From contig ML133471.1 in NCBI GenBank assembly GCA_003864495.1, positions 1 to 64,000 of the forward strand: a DNA stretch of 64,000 nt. The letters run 5' to 3'. Shown one piece after another: positions 62,060 to 64,000 of the stretch (positions are counted from its first letter, which is position 1; the number at the start of each line of letters is the position of its first letter). A program made the translations under genes and the position numbers. Origin of the DNA: Nemopilema nomurai (lineage: Eukaryota; Cnidaria; Scyphozoa; Rhizostomeae; Rhizostomatidae). The notes beneath the pieces were generated by a model. It had not been told where the DNA came from. It saw nothing but the letters and a program-made list of their open reading frames with translations, and did not search any database.

Positions 62060-63480
62060 ACTTTCAGACGAAGCTAACATCAATTATGAAGCTGAGAGTC
62101 TTAATCTACTTCAAGGTGTAGAAAACAAGGATTTCAAAGAGTAAAAATATTGCTTGATGCCAGCAAATCGTCGGTGAACATTGATCAAACCAATTTCATA
62201 ATTTACAAGTCTCCTCAGCATTCTCCTGAGGGCATTAGTGTCAAAATTGGAAATAATCCTATCCAGTGGGCGCAGACTAATCCAGCAGACCTGTTATGTC
62301 AATTTTCTTTCTGTCGTTTTAGACGAAAACCTTAATGGAAGTATCACATGACCGAGCTTTCTAAAAACTTGCTTGAGCTTGCAGTTTGTTCTTTAAAATA
62401 AGACACAGGAAAGAAGGCATGGGGGAAAGGGGGGCTAAAGCTTAAGACATTAGTTAGCCCCCCCCCCCTTTCGGCAGTCAATCAATTTTTGCTTTCTCAA
62501 CAGCGTCGGCATTTGATGGATGTCGGCCTGTTGTTTGAATGACATAAATAATTGACAAGAGAACCGAGAGAGAGAGAGCCATCGATTAACTAACTACTAA
62601 CGTTAAACCTAAAGTTTATATTTCTTCTATGTGAATTAGATAGGAATAAATATTCAACAACAAGAAATATTCTGGCGTTTAGTTTCTTACAAGACACAAG
62701 GGGGATGGGAGAGGGGGCAAGAGAAAATTTAGCACCCACAACAAAAATTTTTGGAAAAAAGCTTTATTGTTTTGTAGAAAATGGGGCCATGGCCTCCAGG
62801 TGCCCTTTCGTTGAAGGCCCTGCTATATGGGGCACACCGCTTAAATGTGTGTTTTCTCAGTTTTTTCTGTCCGCAGTTTGATATATCCAGTGTGTCCAGC
62901 TACGACGAATACAAACGACGGTACCTTGAATGTTTGTCTCCACCCTTGGTAACACACGCCTTACCTATAGATGTTTTGGTCTTCTTTTATAACTCCTTCT
63001 TTTCTCCCTCTCTGCAATATGGTACCTAGTCTTGGGGTCTCTCCTACGAGACAATTAATCTATTATTTTTGTTGCATAAAAGAGTTGTAAGGGTTATTTT
63101 ATTTAAGCAATTTGCTGTACCCTCTTCGCCTATCTTCTCTGATTTGAAAATCCTAAAATCCATGATCATTTTCAGTTGAAGTTGCACTTGGTTTTTATGA
63201 CTGTATTGTTAAGATTGCTTCTTCTTATTTCCATCTTCCCGTAAATTAGTGGATTCTGTTCATCGATAGAGTACATGGCAAAAACAGCAATGATGGTCTT
63301 TTCCCAACGCATAAAAATACCCTAAAATATGATCTTATGTCAGTAAGATACAACGGTTGTGGAAAGTGCTGGAAAAAAAATTCCTTTACAAATGAAAAAT
63401 TCACCATCTGCAAATGCTTTTCGACGGAAACGCAAAGCTTTTCTCTTTAGAAGTAATTACTAATTTCAATTGCAGAGTCA
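62060..63480 (+). mobile_element. Decayed LINE (non-LTR retrotransposon) reverse transcriptase, C-terminal part, interrupted
   Basis: Two plus-strand blocks match the end of a CR1/jockey-like reverse transcriptase. Block 1 (about 62140-62290) reads SVNIDQTNFIIYKSPQHS then VKIGNNPIQ, where the family has a NIDKTNF motif. Block 2 (about 62950-63460) reads PIDVLVFFYNSFFSPSLQYG, an in-frame stop at 63027, WGLSYETINLLFLLHKR, FSDLKILK and, after shifts, SVRYNGCGKCWKKIPLQM and AFRRKRKAFLF, the usual extreme C-terminus. The family normally has only about 50-60 residues between the two blocks, so roughly 500 bases appear inserted (about 62,340-62,930). With several stops and shifts it is dead. The endonuclease and most of the RT are missing. 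Confidence 0.75.
62426..62471. repeat. G/C-run hairpin within the LINE relic
   Basis: AAAGGGGGGCTAA (62426-62438) is followed 15 bases later by its near inverse TTAGCCCCCCCCCCCTTT (62454-62471). This forms a strong hairpin in the segment that separates the two LINE blocks. It could mark an end or centre of an inserted element. Confidence 0.6.
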
Positions 63481-63883
63481 CCCACCCGCCCTTAATGAGT
63501 GTAATTCAAATGAAAGGAACCAAACTAAAATAAGAAGCATAGAAAACAGGGAGTGTTCTCTCCTCGTTTAGTCTAACTACTAAGAGAACATCCCCTTATA
63601 TTCAATTCCCTGTATAAAATTTTCTATATCTACATATTTGGTATTTATTTTCTATTAAATTCATCTGTAACATTGTTATTGTTGTTTAGTGTAGCTAATT
63701 ATCTGTATTAGTTTATTAATGAAGAATTTTATATAGAGAATTTGATCATGCTAACTGAAACTGAAAATTTAATGCAAGAATATACGTTGTGCAAAAATTG
63801 ATCCACGGTTCATGTAAGTCTGTAGAATTAACGATCTACAGAGCACATATCTCAAAAGGATCACATGAAAGAATGCTTTTATG
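63481..63883. other. AT-rich sequence after the LINE relic
   Basis: Possibly the 3' UTR of the retrotransposon. It contains a TTGTTATTGTTGTT stretch near 63676 but no clear terminal repeat. No gene is seen. Confidence 0.4.
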
Positions 63884-64000
63884 CAGTGGCGGACTGGCTA
63901 CCCTTTGACCCACCGGGAAAGCAAGCAGAAGGGCGCCAATAGGTGCTAGAGTTGCTTAACTTTGGGGCTTGTAAAACGGGCGAGGCAAACTTTGCCTTAG
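63884..64000 (+). mobile_element. Probable terminus of a DNA transposon, cut by the window edge
   Basis: Sequence starting CAGTGGCGGACTGGC, then CCACCGGGAAAGC, has the look of the terminal inverted repeats of common animal cut-and-paste elements, which often begin CAGTGGCGGA. Local composition turns GC-richer exactly at this point. The partner end would be beyond the window. Confidence 0.45.

Noticed and set aside
1..64000. CRISPR arrays, bacterial operons, phage or defence systems
   Set aside because: No regularly spaced repeats or bacterial gene arrangement; split genes and animal families show a metazoan nuclear genome.

Overview
This window is eukaryotic and AT-rich: the genes are split by introns with GT/AG borders, there is no operon structure, and the sequence carries animal gene families plus decayed transposons. 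PINK1, CacyBP/SIP, a Cys-loop receptor and two intronless class A GPCRs make it a metazoan. The style of the GPCRs and of the LINE relic suggests a cnidarian, possibly an anthozoan; this is inference and no species is claimed.

Layout. 1-1,316: the first two coding exons of a CACYBP/SIP gene on the minus strand, continuing off the left edge. 2,646-8,665: a full PINK1 mitochondrial kinase gene on the minus strand, rebuilt here as ten coding exons whose phases all agree (508 codons). 9,240-9,470: a relic of a transposon TTF-type zinc finger. 10,749-12,261: a rhodopsin-family neuropeptide-like GPCR on the minus strand, interrupted by one frameshift. 12.3-45.3 kb: a gene-poor 33 kb stretch in which I can support only two exons of a possible NTR/TIMP-like secreted protein (29.8-30.4 kb, minus). 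45,321-46,481: an intact, intronless paralogous GPCR on the plus strand. 47.6-47.9 kb: a 350 bp foldback element. 48,614-54,003: a six-exon Cys-loop (nicotinic-type) receptor subunit on the minus strand. 54-61.4 kb: no gene I can support. 61.4-64 kb: a transposon-rich end with a G-rich terminal-inverted-repeat element, a broken LINE reverse transcriptase and a probable DNA-transposon terminus at the right edge.

How the genes relate. They do not form one pathway. CACYBP (Siah/Hsp90-linked ubiquitination) and PINK1 (mitophagy) are housekeeping neighbours on the same strand. The two GPCRs and the nicotinic-type subunit are neuronal or chemosensory membrane receptors. The GPCRs lie head to head 33 kb apart and share an unusual four-residue-longer entry into TM2, so they probably arose by local duplication. 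The most notable observations are the receptor subunit whose agonist-binding aromatic residues are largely replaced, the lone frameshift in the first GPCR, the shared GPCR insertion, and the possible NTR-domain gene in the gap.
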